DNA of 64,000 nucleotides. Source: Aquatica leii. Its lineage: Eukaryota; Arthropoda; Insecta; Coleoptera; Lampyridae. The notes below the pieces were generated by a model. That model saw only the letters and a program-made list of their open reading frames with translations. It was not told the origin of the DNA and searched no databases. The DNA is taken from contig CM069436.1 in the NCBI GenBank assembly GCA_035610365.1, positions 88,041,912-88,105,911 of the forward strand. The letters run 5' to 3'. Shown here one piece after another: positions 54,684 through 64,000 of this stretch. A program made the position numbers and the translations under genes. Within the stretch, counting starts at the first letter, position 1; each line of letters begins with the position of its first letter.

Positions 54684-56591
54684 TGTTACATGCCAAAGTT
54701 AAAACAATGTCACTGCCTGAAATGAGGTAACATAAACGGTGTTGTGCCACTAGCTCAATGGAGAAGGGGTGGGTTGTAATTTAAAATTCCGTGATAAATT
54801 GGAAACGAGATCGACATAAAATCGAACTAAAACGGTAAAATAGTCAAAAATCGGTAAGGGCGCCAATCAAGGTCACGATGAGGGTAGCTTCCGAACCCCT
54901 GATTATCCGAAAGCTCATCTGGTTGGTTACAACCCCGGAACTTACCTTGAGTTGTAACTTTTCTGAAATACACTTAAAACAACAATTACGTATGCGGCAG
55001 CTGAATGAATAAAAGCTCTTTACATTTAACAACTTAACATTTATTGATTGAATATGAAAAAAAAAACAAGTAATAAAGAGAATTAAACAAATTTGAATAA
55101 AAATAATGAAATAATCTTAAGCAAAACCAGCAAAAATAAACAATCTAAACACAAAAATTAAAATGTATAAAAAGAAAATACTACTATAATAGCGTTAACT
55201 CGACGTTTTCAAATAAAACAAAACACAAATAAATTTCAAGGCCTTGACCGCATAAATAACAAACAATTCGATTAAACTAAAAATACAAGTTATAAAATAT
55301 ATGTCCGAACTTGTTTCGAACTAACCGTACAAACAAATTATACTTTACAAATCGTTACATTATCTTTTATATGGAATACGATTTACTTCTATATACGCAC
55401 AAAACCAAAAATTAATCCAATTTAACTTCACGTAAACACCTTTTAAGTGTTACTCGAAATAATTAAATTTAACGTTAGTCGTAATTCAATCGGCTCAAAT
55501 TCAAAGCTTTTTCTGCATTGCAATCGCGGTTCACTTCACGATAATAACCAAAATCGATAAATACCTTTATTTAATTGTAGATACCAGGTGAACTGTGGAT
55601 TACAGTGGTTGCCGGAAGCTACGTTAGATTGAACTCGGCCGCTCTAGGAGTACCGTAGTTGGAAACGGGTTCGATGGAATCCCCAAACAATAGAACACCG
55701 ACGGAAGACTTATTTCACAAATTACTTGATAACCGCACAACGGCGAAATTAGGATTTCTTTTTCACACAATACCTCAACATTAAATCCCACAAACGAGAC
55801 TGTTTATTTTTGGAAACCGTGAAGTCTATATAAACCGTACATTACGAAATTTGAAAAATTAACATTTTCACCACAACACTTAATTTTCACGATTTCCACT
55901 TCCGCGGCATTACCTAACGATAGGGTAGTAAAACACCCTCACCACTCAACTACATCTCCGTATCCGGATTTTCTTAATTGCGACCAACGATCGATTGATC
56001 CCCAAAGACCAAACTTTACCATTTTTAAAACTTCGTCTTCCCACCTAATTTCCTCAACTTGCGCGGTAACATCTACGTAAAAGATAGAGCATTAAACAAA
56101 CGAACTTAACAAAGATGAGAACTATATTTTGCCACGTGAATTCTATCACGTAGACTTTCAACCGAAACATTTCTCATCAAGAATGCTTAGCTTGCTTATT
56201 TGCAGGTGTCTTATGATAGCGCTTAATAAAAATAGCCCAACATAAACAAAGTATAACTACCACGAAAAATGGATCAAATTACATTCCAAAAGGAAGTCGT
56301 AAATTATACAGAATTGTTATTTTACTGAGATAAATAAGTAAAATACTAAATCAAAATCAAAACCACGGAACTTTATGCATTCAAAAGAAAATACCAGTAA
56401 TGATTGAAAACAACTTGAAATACCAATAAACTTAAATCACACGCAATACAATAACGAGCAAAACGTTCCTGATGCTAATCATGAACTAATCAATCAACGA
56501 AAACAAAAAAAAACAAAATTCAGCCAGCAGAATCTATTTACGGGGTCTGTCATAAAAAGATAACTGCCGCAATCCCCAAACGCAGGTTACA
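54684..56591. mobile_element. 1.9-kb insertion in the LTR, probably a solo LTR
   Basis: Begins TGTTACATGCC and ends CAGGTTACA (TG...CA with short inverted ends), flanked by AATA duplications (54680-54683 and 56592-56595). It contains no recognisable coding sequence. A 1,908-bp length is long for an LTR but known for some elements. A non-autonomous element with LTR-like ends is the alternative. The orientation is not known. Confidence 0.65.
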
Positions 56592-56704
56592 AATAGTGCG
56601 ATATAAATTAAAGTGTAAGTGTTTTTATTAAATATCTTTAGATTTAATAGTTCGATTAGTTTAGTAGTTTAAATAAATTAGTTTTAATAATAAAATTCGT
56701 TACA
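56592..56704 (+). repeat. 5' LTR of copy 3, right segment
   Basis: Resumes with the second AATA, then the family blocks TGTAAGTGTTTTTATTAAAT and AAATAAATTAGTTTTAATAA, ending CGTTACA at 56704. Confidence 0.85.
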
Positions 56705-56707
56705 ATT

Positions 56708-56724
56708 TGGTGTCAGGTGTGGGG
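56708..56724 (+). other. Primer binding site of copy 3
   Basis: TGGTGTCAGGTGTGGGG, the cleanest version of the family site. It fits a leucine tRNA 3' end. Confidence 0.65.
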
Positions 56725-56959
56725 TATCAAATAAAATCGTGTAAATAAATAAGCTGTTCGCGATTTTAGTATAAATATCATTAAGTAATTTGATATCGCT
56801 CCCGTAATAAAAACATTGATTGCGTAAATAAATAAAACTTAGTTCGGGATTCGCGTCTTTGTTTATAGCATTTAATCATAGCTGTTAAACCAGTGTCGAG
56901 CTTTATTAAAATTTAGTATTATTAAATTTTGTTTTAAATTATTATTCGTGGTTAAATTT

Positions 56960-57715
56960 ATGACGGTGACGCGTTCGCAAGCAGTTAAAATAGATGCAAA
57001 GTTATTTGAATTTCTTGAATCAATAAAAAATGACCAAGAATCCAATGAATAGAAAAATACTAGAAAGTTCTCAGAAAATGGAAGAAAAGTTTCACGAAAA
57101 TTCGCAGAAAACTGAAAAAAATTCTCAGAAACTCGAAGAAAAATTATTTGAAAATACCCAAAAAATAGAAGAAAAGTTGATGGAAAATTCTAGACGATTA
57201 AAAGAAGAAATACAAACGAGCATAAAAAATCAAATAAAAAAAGTTCAAGAAGAAACTCAAGCAGATATGTTAAATTTAAAAGAAGACATTTGCGAATCTG
57301 TGAATGACAAAATAGAAGAAGTAGAAGACAAATTAGAACAAAAGCTAAAAAAAAATTGAGAGAAAAAATACAACTGCTTGAAGAAGGAATGACCCAAACG
57401 AATTCTCACGGTGAAGGAAGCGTCACGAGTGAAGATTTAATAATGAACCATCGGGAAGAAACCACACACAAGTTTAAAGTTGTTCCACCAAATTTTGATG
57501 GTAAAGTTCCATCGTCAACCTACTACAAGCAGTGTGAAACTGCAGCTACAGCCAATAGTTGGAGCAACAAGCAGAAAGCGACGTCTTTAATTGTGTCCTT
57601 ACGTGTAGAAGCTCTTGGAATCTTGCAAACTGTTCCTGACCACCTACAAGAAAATTACGAACTTTTAATTTCACGTTTAGAAATGAGTTTGGTTCAAAAA
57701 GCTGCCGAAAGTGTC
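56960..57715 (+). pseudogene. Gag of copy 3, broken and 3'-truncated
   Basis: The ATG at 56960 (MTVTRSQAVK) is in register with copies 1 and 2, but a TAG stops the reading after about 30 codons. The coiled coil follows in the frame of 57030-57359 and, after a TGA, the Gag core at 57356-57715 (FKVVPPNFDGKVPSSTYYKQ, NKQKATSLIVSLRVEALGIL). The reading then jumps at AAES directly into integrase, so the Gag C-terminus, zinc knuckle and protease are missing. Confidence 0.8.
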
Positions 57716-58053
57716 TTCTTAAGCGATCCCTATAAAGTGTCGGAAAACAAATTACAGTTGGTAGTGCTCAAGAGCCAGGTGGCAGAAGTGTTGAAGCATC
57801 TCTACGATGGGACATCAGGAGGACACTTTGGCATTAAGAAGACATTGGGTAAAGTACGAGAACGATTCTACTAGATGAATTGCAAAGAGGACGTCATGAA
57901 ATGGTGCTGAAAGTCCACGGTCTGCACATCAGAAAATGGTCCAGCGAGAAAGCGCAAAGCACCCATGAAGCAATATAACGTAGGAAGCCCTTTGAAAAGA
58001 GTAGCAATTGACATCGCAGGGCCGTTCCCAGAATCCGATTCGGGAAACAAATA
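57716..58053 (+). pseudogene. Integrase N-terminal piece, misplaced upstream of RT
   Basis: Carries the HHCC region (EVLKHLYDGTSGGHFGIKKT) and the first Asp of the core (IDIAGPFPESDSGNKYI). It is nearly identical to copies 1 and 2. The junction to RT falls within AAATACAT, which copy 1 shares at the same integrase position. Two stops are present. A second, more diverged copy of this same region lies at 59.52-59.86 kb. Confidence 0.8.
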
Positions 58054-58970
58054 CATACACAAAATCAATACTGGCGATGCTAAACCAATCCGATAACATC
58101 CCAAGCAGCTTCCTTTGGCCAAGCAAAAAAAAACCGAGAAAATAATCGCCGAAATGCAAACTCAGGATGGGATCGAACCATCTAACGGTCCGTAGACATC
58201 TTCAGTGATCTTGATGAAGAAAAAAGATGGGCCAACAAGATTTTGTGTTGAATATAGACAACTCAATGAAGTCACCAAGAAAGATAGTTGCCCGTGTTAC
58301 TCCGAATTGACGATACATTAGATACCCTATCTGGTTTGCAATGATTTTCCACTTTGGATTTGTAAAGTGTCTACTGGCAAGTGGACTTGAAACCAAAAGA
58401 CCGCGACAAAACTGCGTTTACGAATGGAAGCGGTTTATGGCAATTTACGGTTATGCCCTTTGGATTATACAACGATTCTGCGACTTTCGAGCGTTTGATG
58501 GAGACGATCTTGCGAGGACGTGCCTGGTGTATTTAGACGACGTGATTGTGGTTGAAAAATTGTTCAAATAGCACTTAAAAGTCTTGAAATTTCTTTCAAC
58601 GATTGCGAGGTGTAAACCTAAAATTAAGTCCAAAGAAGTGCCATATCTTCAGAAAAAAAGTGATATTTAGTACACATTGTATCCAGCACGGGAGTGATAG
58701 TTGGCCCTAATGAAATTACGGTTGTCCAAGATTAGCCAATACCAAGGGATAAATACGAACTTTGCAGTATTATCAGATTATGCACATATTATCGCAAACA
58801 CTTGTACTGGAAGACTTACCGAAGAAGGATGCAATTTTACTTAGAACGACGACTATAATGAAGCTTTTCAAAAGCTGAAACGGTCTCTAGTTACGGCACC
58901 GTTATTGAGCTATCCTCGAGCGAAAGGCAAGCTTGTGTTGGACACTACTATAACAACCGCGCAATAAGAG
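58054..58970 (+). pseudogene. Reverse transcriptase of copy 3, heavily mutated
   Basis: Recognisable pieces are [27 protein letters not shown] and TCLVYLDDVIVV (catalytic YLDD at about 58527-58538), separated by several stops and frame shifts. Identity to copies 1 and 2 is plainly lower than for the gag part. Confidence 0.75.
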
Positions 58971-59460
58971 GTGTACATTCTCAAATCCAGAATGGAGAAG
59001 AGAAAGTGATCAAATACTTCAGCAAAGTCCTGTCGAAGCCTGAGAGAAATTATTGTGTAACTAGAAGAGAACTGTTAGCTGTTGTCAATTCCGTTGAACA
59101 TTTCCACAATTACTTACATGGACGGAAATTTCTTTTGCGAACTGAACATGCTACTGTCAAATGGCTTCTTCAATTTCGAAACCCGAAAAAACAAGTTGCG
59201 AAATGGATTGAACGATTGCAGGAATACGATTTCGATACAGAACATCGTGGTGGAACTAGTCATCGCAACGCAGACGCCTTATCTAGACGACCATTCCCGA
59301 TTAACTGTGATCATTGTATTTGACTAGAAGAGAAATCTAACATGCTTCGGAAAAGAACGGCGATTGACGATAATTGGCAACCAGCTCAACTACATCGAGA
59401 ACAAGAGAGTGATCTGGAACTACAGTTGATAATAAATTACGAAGCAAATAGACAAATACA
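58971..59460 (+). pseudogene. RNase H of copy 3
   Basis: Open from 59006 to 59323: YFSKVLSKPERNYCVTRREL, NSVEHFHNYLHGRKFLLRTE, KWLLQFRNP, ending SHRNADALSRR. The aspartate of the RTDH motif is glutamate here (RTEH). The first Asp region is disturbed. Confidence 0.75.
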
Positions 59461-59509
59461 AACTTAGGAAGAAATCAGCGTGTAAAGTAAAACGGTGAAA
59501 GCATATCGG

Positions 59510-60330
59510 GTACTCCTTGAAATTGGAAATGGTCTTCTGAAGGGATCCCTATAGAGCGACGATAGTACCAAGACGAAACTGCAGCTAGTGGCGCCGAGAA
59601 GACGAGAGTATTGCAGCATTTGGATGATGGAACTTCTGGAAAACATTTCGGTATAAAGAAGACGCTTGAAAAGATCAGAGAAAAGTTATCATGGGTAAAA
59701 TGCAAAGAAGATGTAAATGAGCGCCGCAAATGGAATTTATGAGGATCTGAAACGGGCCAATCGAAAAGCGCAAGGCTCCTGTGAGACAATACAACGTCGA
59801 AAGGGTAGCAATTGACATCGCAGGCCCATTCCCAGAAACGGAACAAAGCAATAAGTAACTTCTGGTGTGATGTTTGGACGTGAGATAAGGTTACCGTGCG
59901 ATCTTCAGTTTAGATACAAACCTGAAGAAGAAGTTGTTGGAGATGACTACGTCAGCCAACTCAAAAAGGGAAAACAGATTATCCACGATAACGTCCGAAA
60001 GAACAATCAAATCGCCAGTGACCGAATGAAAGACTAATATGATGTAAGAGCCAGAGAAGGAGAGTTTTAACCTGGTGACCTGGTTTGTTTTTACAATCCA
60101 CAACAAACACGAGGGTTGTCTTCAAAGCTACTGAGATGAAAGTCCGAAAGTTAGCAAGAAGCAAACCGAAGGTAGTACACATCAATCGGTTGGCCCACTA
60201 GGCCGGCACCAACATGGACCACGATGAAGACACGAGAATGGCCAACAGAGTGACAGATAAAAACGATGGGAAAGACTTCGAGTGATCCAAGTGCACCTGT
60301 AATAAAACCGCGAAAGCAAGGTTTGGAGTG
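59510..60330 (+). pseudogene. Integrase of copy 3, second piece with core deleted
   Basis: 59.52-59.86 kb holds the HHCC region (LDDGTSGKHFGIKKTLEKI) up to the first core Asp (AIDIAGPFPE). The sequence then jumps at about 59862 to the C-terminal half (MFGREIRLPCDLQF, DDYVSQL, DRMKD), deleting the other two catalytic residues. It ends KFGVTTDVQ and runs, without the TAA of copies 1 and 2, into the macrodomain. Confidence 0.75.
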
Positions 60331-60890
60331 ACCACAGATGTACAACAAGATCTGTTTGACGTACCGAAGGACTCTTGCACACTGTGTTGCCCAAGACTTC
60401 CGCTTGTCCAGGGGGATCAGCGTGGTATTTAAGAGAAAGTTTGGAAGTTTGGATAAACTTCAAAAACAGCGACCTACAGAAAGAAGAGTTATGAAGATTC
60501 AAGATCAACAATGGTCTATGTACTACTTACTTCCCAAGGAGTTGTCTCATCAGAAGCCCGAATACAGAGAACTTTCCGCCTTAAGAAACAACATCAGGAA
60601 ACTGGTGGTTTCCAAGCTTGGCTGCGGTTTAGATCAACTGGATTGGAGGATGGTGCGGAATATGGTAGAAATCATATTACGAGGTACACGAGCTGAAGTG
60701 TTGGTTTGCAGATATAACTTGAGAAACACGATCGGGAACGACAAGACCGTGGACTGTTAATTCTATGAACAAGAACGATGCAGTAATGGCTGTGGTAATG
60801 GACAGAATTGTGTTTACAGTCATGACCCCTTTTACAGATGCCATGAGTTTGAACCTGTTCTGGGACAGAACGGATCTGGGGAGGGGGCAG
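60331..60890 (+). pseudogene. TARG1-like macrodomain + CCCH (copy 3, diverged family)
   Basis: The GATCTGTTTGAC at 60342 (DLFD) lies in frame with integrase through CAA CAA. A small deletion then shifts the frame, after which LAHCVAQDFRLSRGISVVFK, RKFG, MYYLLPKELSHQKPEY and VSKLGCGLDQLDW are open to 60760. The residues matching TARG1 Lys84 (PKE) and Asp125 (GCGLD) are kept although about half the residues differ from copies 1 and 2 by eye. A TAA within the first CCCH loop ends the reading. The rest of the finger (C..CVYSH, DPFYRC) and LGQNG follow in frame before the polypurine tract. Confidence 0.8.
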
Positions 60891-61277
60891 TGTTAATTTC
60901 GGTTTCCGAAAAGTATTCGAAGGTTAAATAAAATGAAGAAACTTCTAGAAGCGATAACGTTCCGAATATAAATAGAAGCTGCAACAAACAATGAGATTCA
61001 TTGTGTAATCAGGCGAGTGCAGTTTAGTGACCTTTACGTTATCGTATGGGTGAAATGTTGAAATAAATCAATTATTAACGACTTATTGTTATTGTAAATA
61101 TTAGTTATTAGTGTTTCTAATAGTTGTAATCCTTTACCGCAAGTTCGTTTTAGTTTTTAATTCATATTCGTTCATTTTAATTCAGTTATTTTAATTTACA
61201 ATTCATTTTATTTTGTTTAATTATTTGTTAACTGTTTAGCCCTTAGCTTCTAATAAACAATTTAAATTCCCGTTACA
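60891..61277 (+). repeat. 3' LTR of copy 3 (different family)
   Basis: TGTTAATTTCGGTTTCC...CCCGTTACA, 387 bp, directly after GGGGAGGGGGCAG. It has its own TATA-like AATATAAATA. It does not align with the 5' LTR of this copy or with other LTRs in the window beyond the ends. Confidence 0.75.
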
Positions 61278-62340
61278 ATAGTTTGAGAATTTTATAAATG
61301 TTTTATTTTCAAAAATCGATCGAATATCTTGTTTTGAAATTTTTGATCGGTCGCCATTTTGTTATTTCATAAAATAGAAAATAATTGTAAATACTAATGT
61401 TTTAGAGCACCAAAAGCAAATGCTGAAAGTTTTGGTATTTTGAAATGTTCGTTAAAATAAGAGAGAAAAAGCCAATAACTATGAGGGTCCAAATCAAAAA
61501 TTTGAACTAAGAAAAGTTATATCAATAAAACTATACATATATAATAAGAACAAATGGTCCTCCGCCGTGCAGAACCGTAGGATTCCAAAGAAAATACGCA
61601 AATTAAATCATCTTGCCAAAGTTTCGTTTGGAAAAAGATGTACACTGAATGCAATATACTTCAGTGGCCATATTACCGTTGCTTACAATATTACTTTTGT
61701 TTTATTTTGTAACGTAGTTTTTGATCCCTTTCAATCAATTTGCTTTAACGAAAAACATAATTTAGAACAATGGCGTAACTAGAACAGCAAGATCTTTTTA
61801 AGCTTAAGAACATCCCCTGTTTTGCGAAACGTGATTTTGTCTTGCATATTAGTTACCTGAATTTAAAGTAAATAATTACAATTATTTCTTTATGATATAA
61901 GCAAATCGCGTAGTGTATAGTCTGGTAAATCCGGTTTGGATATTTTAACCAATAACATATTGCTCTGAAATATTTTATTTTTTAAAAAATCAACTTATAT
62001 ACTTATATAAACGTACAATATCTCAATTTTTACAAAAATCACCATGATTGTTAAAAGCCTAATAAGTTGCCTCTTATTTATTACATAATGCTGAATGTAT
62101 GTAAGCAACGTGTACTCAACATACAAACTGAAATAGTTTTCTTCAAAAATTAACCTGTTAATTTATAAGTACATATAGACAAAGTATAAAATACAGTGGT
62201 TTATATAAAAAACTCTTATATTAAACAGTATATAAGCACTTTGACACATAGTGAATACATTCACAAAATTAAATAACCGCTCATTACATTATGACTAGAA
62301 AAATAAATTAAAAATACGATACTAATATTTACATTTACGC
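61278..62340. other. Intergenic, no supported gene
   Basis: AT-rich. The 71-codon frame at 61567-61782 has no recognisable domain. Confidence 0.4.
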
Positions 62341-62342
62341 AT

Positions 62343-62557
62343 GTTTATTAAATTACTATTAACTACCTTGGCATTAATACTTTCAGCGTTAAAAAATCAG
62401 TTTATAATAAAGAATCGTAGGACAAACCATGTATGGCAGGATTTCATCGTAAAACGGGTTATGGTCCCATTTCCGGGATCCCGCTTAAGACATGTTCTGC
62501 TCTAACAGGAAACTGCTCATTGCAAAATCAAAAGGGGTCTTAAAATCGTAGTTTTGA
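62343..62557 (-). other. Probable 3' UTR of the IP3 3-kinase gene
   Basis: Follows the stop codon on the minus strand. AATAAA (plus-strand TTTATT at 62343-62348) is a possible polyadenylation signal about 210 bp downstream. The real end is unknown. Confidence 0.35.
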
Positions 62558-62620
62558 TCACGAGTTAGAACTGATGGGAATTGCTTCAGCTACACCATTA
62601 GTACTAGTACTTTCTATCAT
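62558..62620 (-). CDS. IP3K: Inositol-trisphosphate 3-kinase, last coding exon
   Basis: Preceded by a T-rich tract and acceptor AG (plus-strand CT at 62621-62622). In phase with the previous exon (phase 0) it reads MIESTSTNGVAEAIPISSNS and a TGA at 62558-62560. The tail is short and polar, and this is where the family varies. The exon is inferred from splice signals and phase. Confidence 0.7.
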   Translation of the reverse strand: MIESTSTNGVAEAIPISSNS

Positions 62621-62671
62621 CTAAAAAAAAATGTTTGTAATTTAGTTTTAAAAAAACTGGTAGAAACTTAC

Positions 62672-63247
62672 AGTTATGAGTTGGTCAACTCCGAATAGGA
62701 ACCCTTCTTCGTGATTTCCTTGTACCCAAGGTGATCTGTGATCGACAGTTAATCCATCGGGTATACGATTAGTTTTCGCAAAATCTATTATCCAAGCTCC
62801 CACTTTGAAATCATCGTAAATAATGAAAAGGCTGCTGCCAATAACTTCGTGCGTTTTAAAGTACTCTGATCGTTCTATTCTATTTCGAATTTCGTTCAAC
62901 CTGCTCACTATCTTGTGCCTAACGTCGGGTTTATGTCCTACAAATGTGTTTAGCGTTTCCATAACTTCTTCTTTAGATTTCATCTTTTTTAAATCGGTAA
63001 TCGGAGGCAAACCTCTAGTTTTCATTGCTTCAATTCTAAACCCGTAATTACACGACGACGATTGTAATTCGCGGAACTGCATATAACGTAATTTCGTAAC
63101 CGCTTTAGCTTCGTGTTCTTCGGTTGTTGGCGCACTAGGATCAATGGCTACCATTTTCTGATACAAGTCATTTCGCGCAGACGTTTTTTCAACTTCAGAT
63201 TCTAAAAACGTGCGTGTACCCATTTTGACATCGATTACTTGAGGATC
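62672..63247 (-). CDS. IP3K: Inositol-trisphosphate 3-kinase, main catalytic exon
   Basis: A 576-bp exon with good splice sites (acceptor ..TTTAAAG|GAT, donor ACT|GTAAGT). It encodes DPQVIDVKMGTRTFLESEVE, then DLYQKMVAIDPSAPTTEEHE, AVTKLRYMQFRE, GFRIEAMK, EVIGSSLFIIYDD, IIDFAKT and a C-terminal GNHEEGFLFGVDQLIT. P..ID.K.G, SSL and IDF are the signature motifs of the inositol polyphosphate kinase family; the P..ID.K.G lysine and the IDF aspartate bind nucleotide and metal. The YQKM..IDP.APT.EEH block is specific to IP3 3-kinases rather than IPMK or IP6K. The enzyme phosphorylates Ins(1,4,5)P3 to Ins(1,3,4,5)P4, ending calcium release and making a second messenger. Confidence 0.93.
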
Positions 63248-63305
63248 CTTTAAAATAAAGATTATTAATAGAAGATCGTATTTAGGGAAAAGGGGCGTAG
63301 CTTAC

Positions 63306-63574
63306 TTGAAAACCATGGAGAAGATCTTGAAGTTCGATGAACTTTTCTCCTTGGTAATCAACTTGGCGGTAGTATTTGGGAATTATTTCCCGTAGAAGGA
63401 TATCTTGGGACAGTTCCTCGTAAACTAATTTTTCCGTGTCGTCGGGACTACCCGATCGCTTCTTCCATACTGTTCCTGGACCCGCTGGTGCTAAACTATC
63501 AGGATGGCCGCTTAATTGAAACCAGTTACTGCTTCTGCTTTTTAAGAGGACGTCGCTCGCTGGAGCAGTTAAGT
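63306..63574 (-). CDS. IP3K: Inositol-trisphosphate 3-kinase, N-lobe exon
   Basis: Encodes SSNWFQLSGHPDSLAPAGPG, a GTVWKK segment with the ATP-binding lysine region, YEELSQDILLREIIPKYYRQ and FIELQDLLHGFQ, the N-lobe of IP3 3-kinases (family form W.QLAGH...F). The donor is CAA|GTAAGC at 63305/63306, phase 0. Two acceptors fit: CATTAG|AC (exon to 63574), which joins in phase to the short exon at 63685-63739, or TTACAG|AATGCATTAG (exon to 63584), which would need another upstream exon. I use the first because it gives a complete open protein. Confidence 0.85.
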
Positions 63575-63684
63575 CTAATGCATTCTGTAACAACACACGT
63601 TCTTATTGCCAATGTATTAAACGAGATATTTAAGAAACGGATGTTTTGGTAATTTCTTTAGATAATACATGTGGTTAAATTTAC

Positions 63685-63739
63685 CGTTGACGTTAGACGC
63701 CGTCATGTTTTCTAGTAGCGGCGATGATTCAAAAATCAT
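63685..63739 (-). CDS. IP3K: Inositol-trisphosphate 3-kinase, probable first coding exon
   Basis: From ATG 63739 it reads MIFESSPLLENMTASNVN and one base of the next codon, then a GTAAAT donor (63683-63684 on the plus strand read AC). An in-frame TAA lies upstream and a second ATG at 63706 is the alternative start. Joined to the exon ending at 63574 the frame is maintained, giving a protein of about 320 residues, near the size of short insect IP3K forms. It lacks the long N-terminal regulatory region of vertebrate IP3Ks, although other first exons may lie outside the window. Confidence 0.5.
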
Positions 63740-63869
63740 ATGATAAATTTTGTTTAACTGCTTTGCTAATGTGGGTTACGGTCATGGGTTATTTTGACAA
63801 TACGCAAAATTCGCGAGGACTGTTTTTGCATTTTTGTGTTTACCTTCGAGTTTGTACACAAATGTTCAA

Positions 63870-63885
63870 TTACACTGAAGTGTGA
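63870..63885 (-). promoter_or_regulatory. Possible initiator of the IP3 3-kinase gene
   Basis: Minus strand CACTTCAGTGTAATTG contains TCAGTG, an arthropod initiator form, about 140 bp upstream of the first ATG. No TATA box at the usual distance is obvious. Very tentative. Confidence 0.25.
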
Positions 63886-64000
63886 GGTCGTAAAACGACC
63901 TAAACCGAGCATAATCGTATTTTTAAATTATTCAAAATAAGTAAAGTTGCAGTCGCACGCAACCAGGAAAAAATCTTCGAGAATGAGCTGAATTATAGAT

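Larger units (their letters stand above)
54394..61277 (+). mobile_element. Ty3/Gypsy element copy 3, chimeric and rearranged
   Basis: The order is LTR of family A type (54394-56704, split by an insertion), primer site, gag, a piece of integrase, then RT, RNase H, a second piece of integrase, macrodomain plus CCCH, polypurine tract, and an LTR of a different sequence (60891-61277). The two LTRs do not match and the flanks (GTAC left, ATAG right) are not duplications. Gag and the first integrase piece are close to copies 1 and 2, while everything from RT onward is clearly more diverged. A fusion of two related elements is the simplest explanation. Stops occur throughout. Confidence 0.8.

Overview
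The window is AT-rich eukaryotic DNA from an arthropod, most likely an insect. The grounds are the spliced inositol-trisphosphate 3-kinase gene at the right edge, insect-type TATA/initiator spacing in the LTRs, and the mix of Ty3/Gypsy, hAT, mariner/Tc1 and LINE remnants. The retroelement and DUF4806-like sequences are reminiscent of beetles, but that placement is a guess. No rRNA, convincing tRNA, CRISPR array or bacterial operon is visible.

Layout. 0-29 kb is mostly AT-rich intergenic sequence with eroded transposons. These are an inverted pair of short-period repeats (0.45-1.5 kb), a hAT transposase remnant (2.8-3.6 kb, -), a deleted LTR element (4.8-7.1 kb, -), a 2.2-kb hAT with 8-bp duplications and a 0.3-kb hairpin (11.07-13.27 kb), MITEs (15.0, 26.8 and 27.0 kb), a mariner remnant (16.1-16.7 kb), a short hAT (21.4-22.0 kb), a LINE RT fragment (22.2-22.8 kb, -), a decayed Gypsy remnant (24.6-25.4 kb) and a solo LTR (25.7-26.1 kb). 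29.4-36.0 kb is a near-complete Gypsy element (copy 1, +) nested in a MITE. 36-44 kb holds two transposase remnants, an inverted repeat with a hammerhead-ribozyme-like motif and another solo LTR. 44.2-50.9 kb is a second Gypsy copy (copy 2, -). 51.1-53.5 kb is a dead LINE and 53.6-54.2 kb a broken multi-exon gene resembling DUF4806 proteins. 54.4-61.3 kb is a scrambled third Gypsy copy (copy 3, +) with unlike LTRs and a 1.9-kb insertion in its first LTR. 62.5-63.75 kb is the host IP3 3-kinase gene (-).

The most interesting system is the Gypsy family. Downstream of integrase, all three copies carry an extra module: a TARG1/OARD1-like macrodomain (an ADP-ribose/ADP-ribosyl-protein hydrolase fold) followed by a CCCH zinc finger. 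The lysine and aspartate matching the TARG1 catalytic pair are kept in two clearly diverged element families. In copies 1 and 2 a single TAA separates pol from the macrodomain in the same frame, and the domain has no upstream ATG. In copy 3 the aligned codon is CAA. This suggests a Pol-macrodomain fusion, or expression by stop readthrough, in which a retrotransposon would carry its own tool to erase host ADP-ribosylation. Function is inferred, not shown. All copies are broken in gag-pol by point stops or indels, so the copies here are probably not autonomous.
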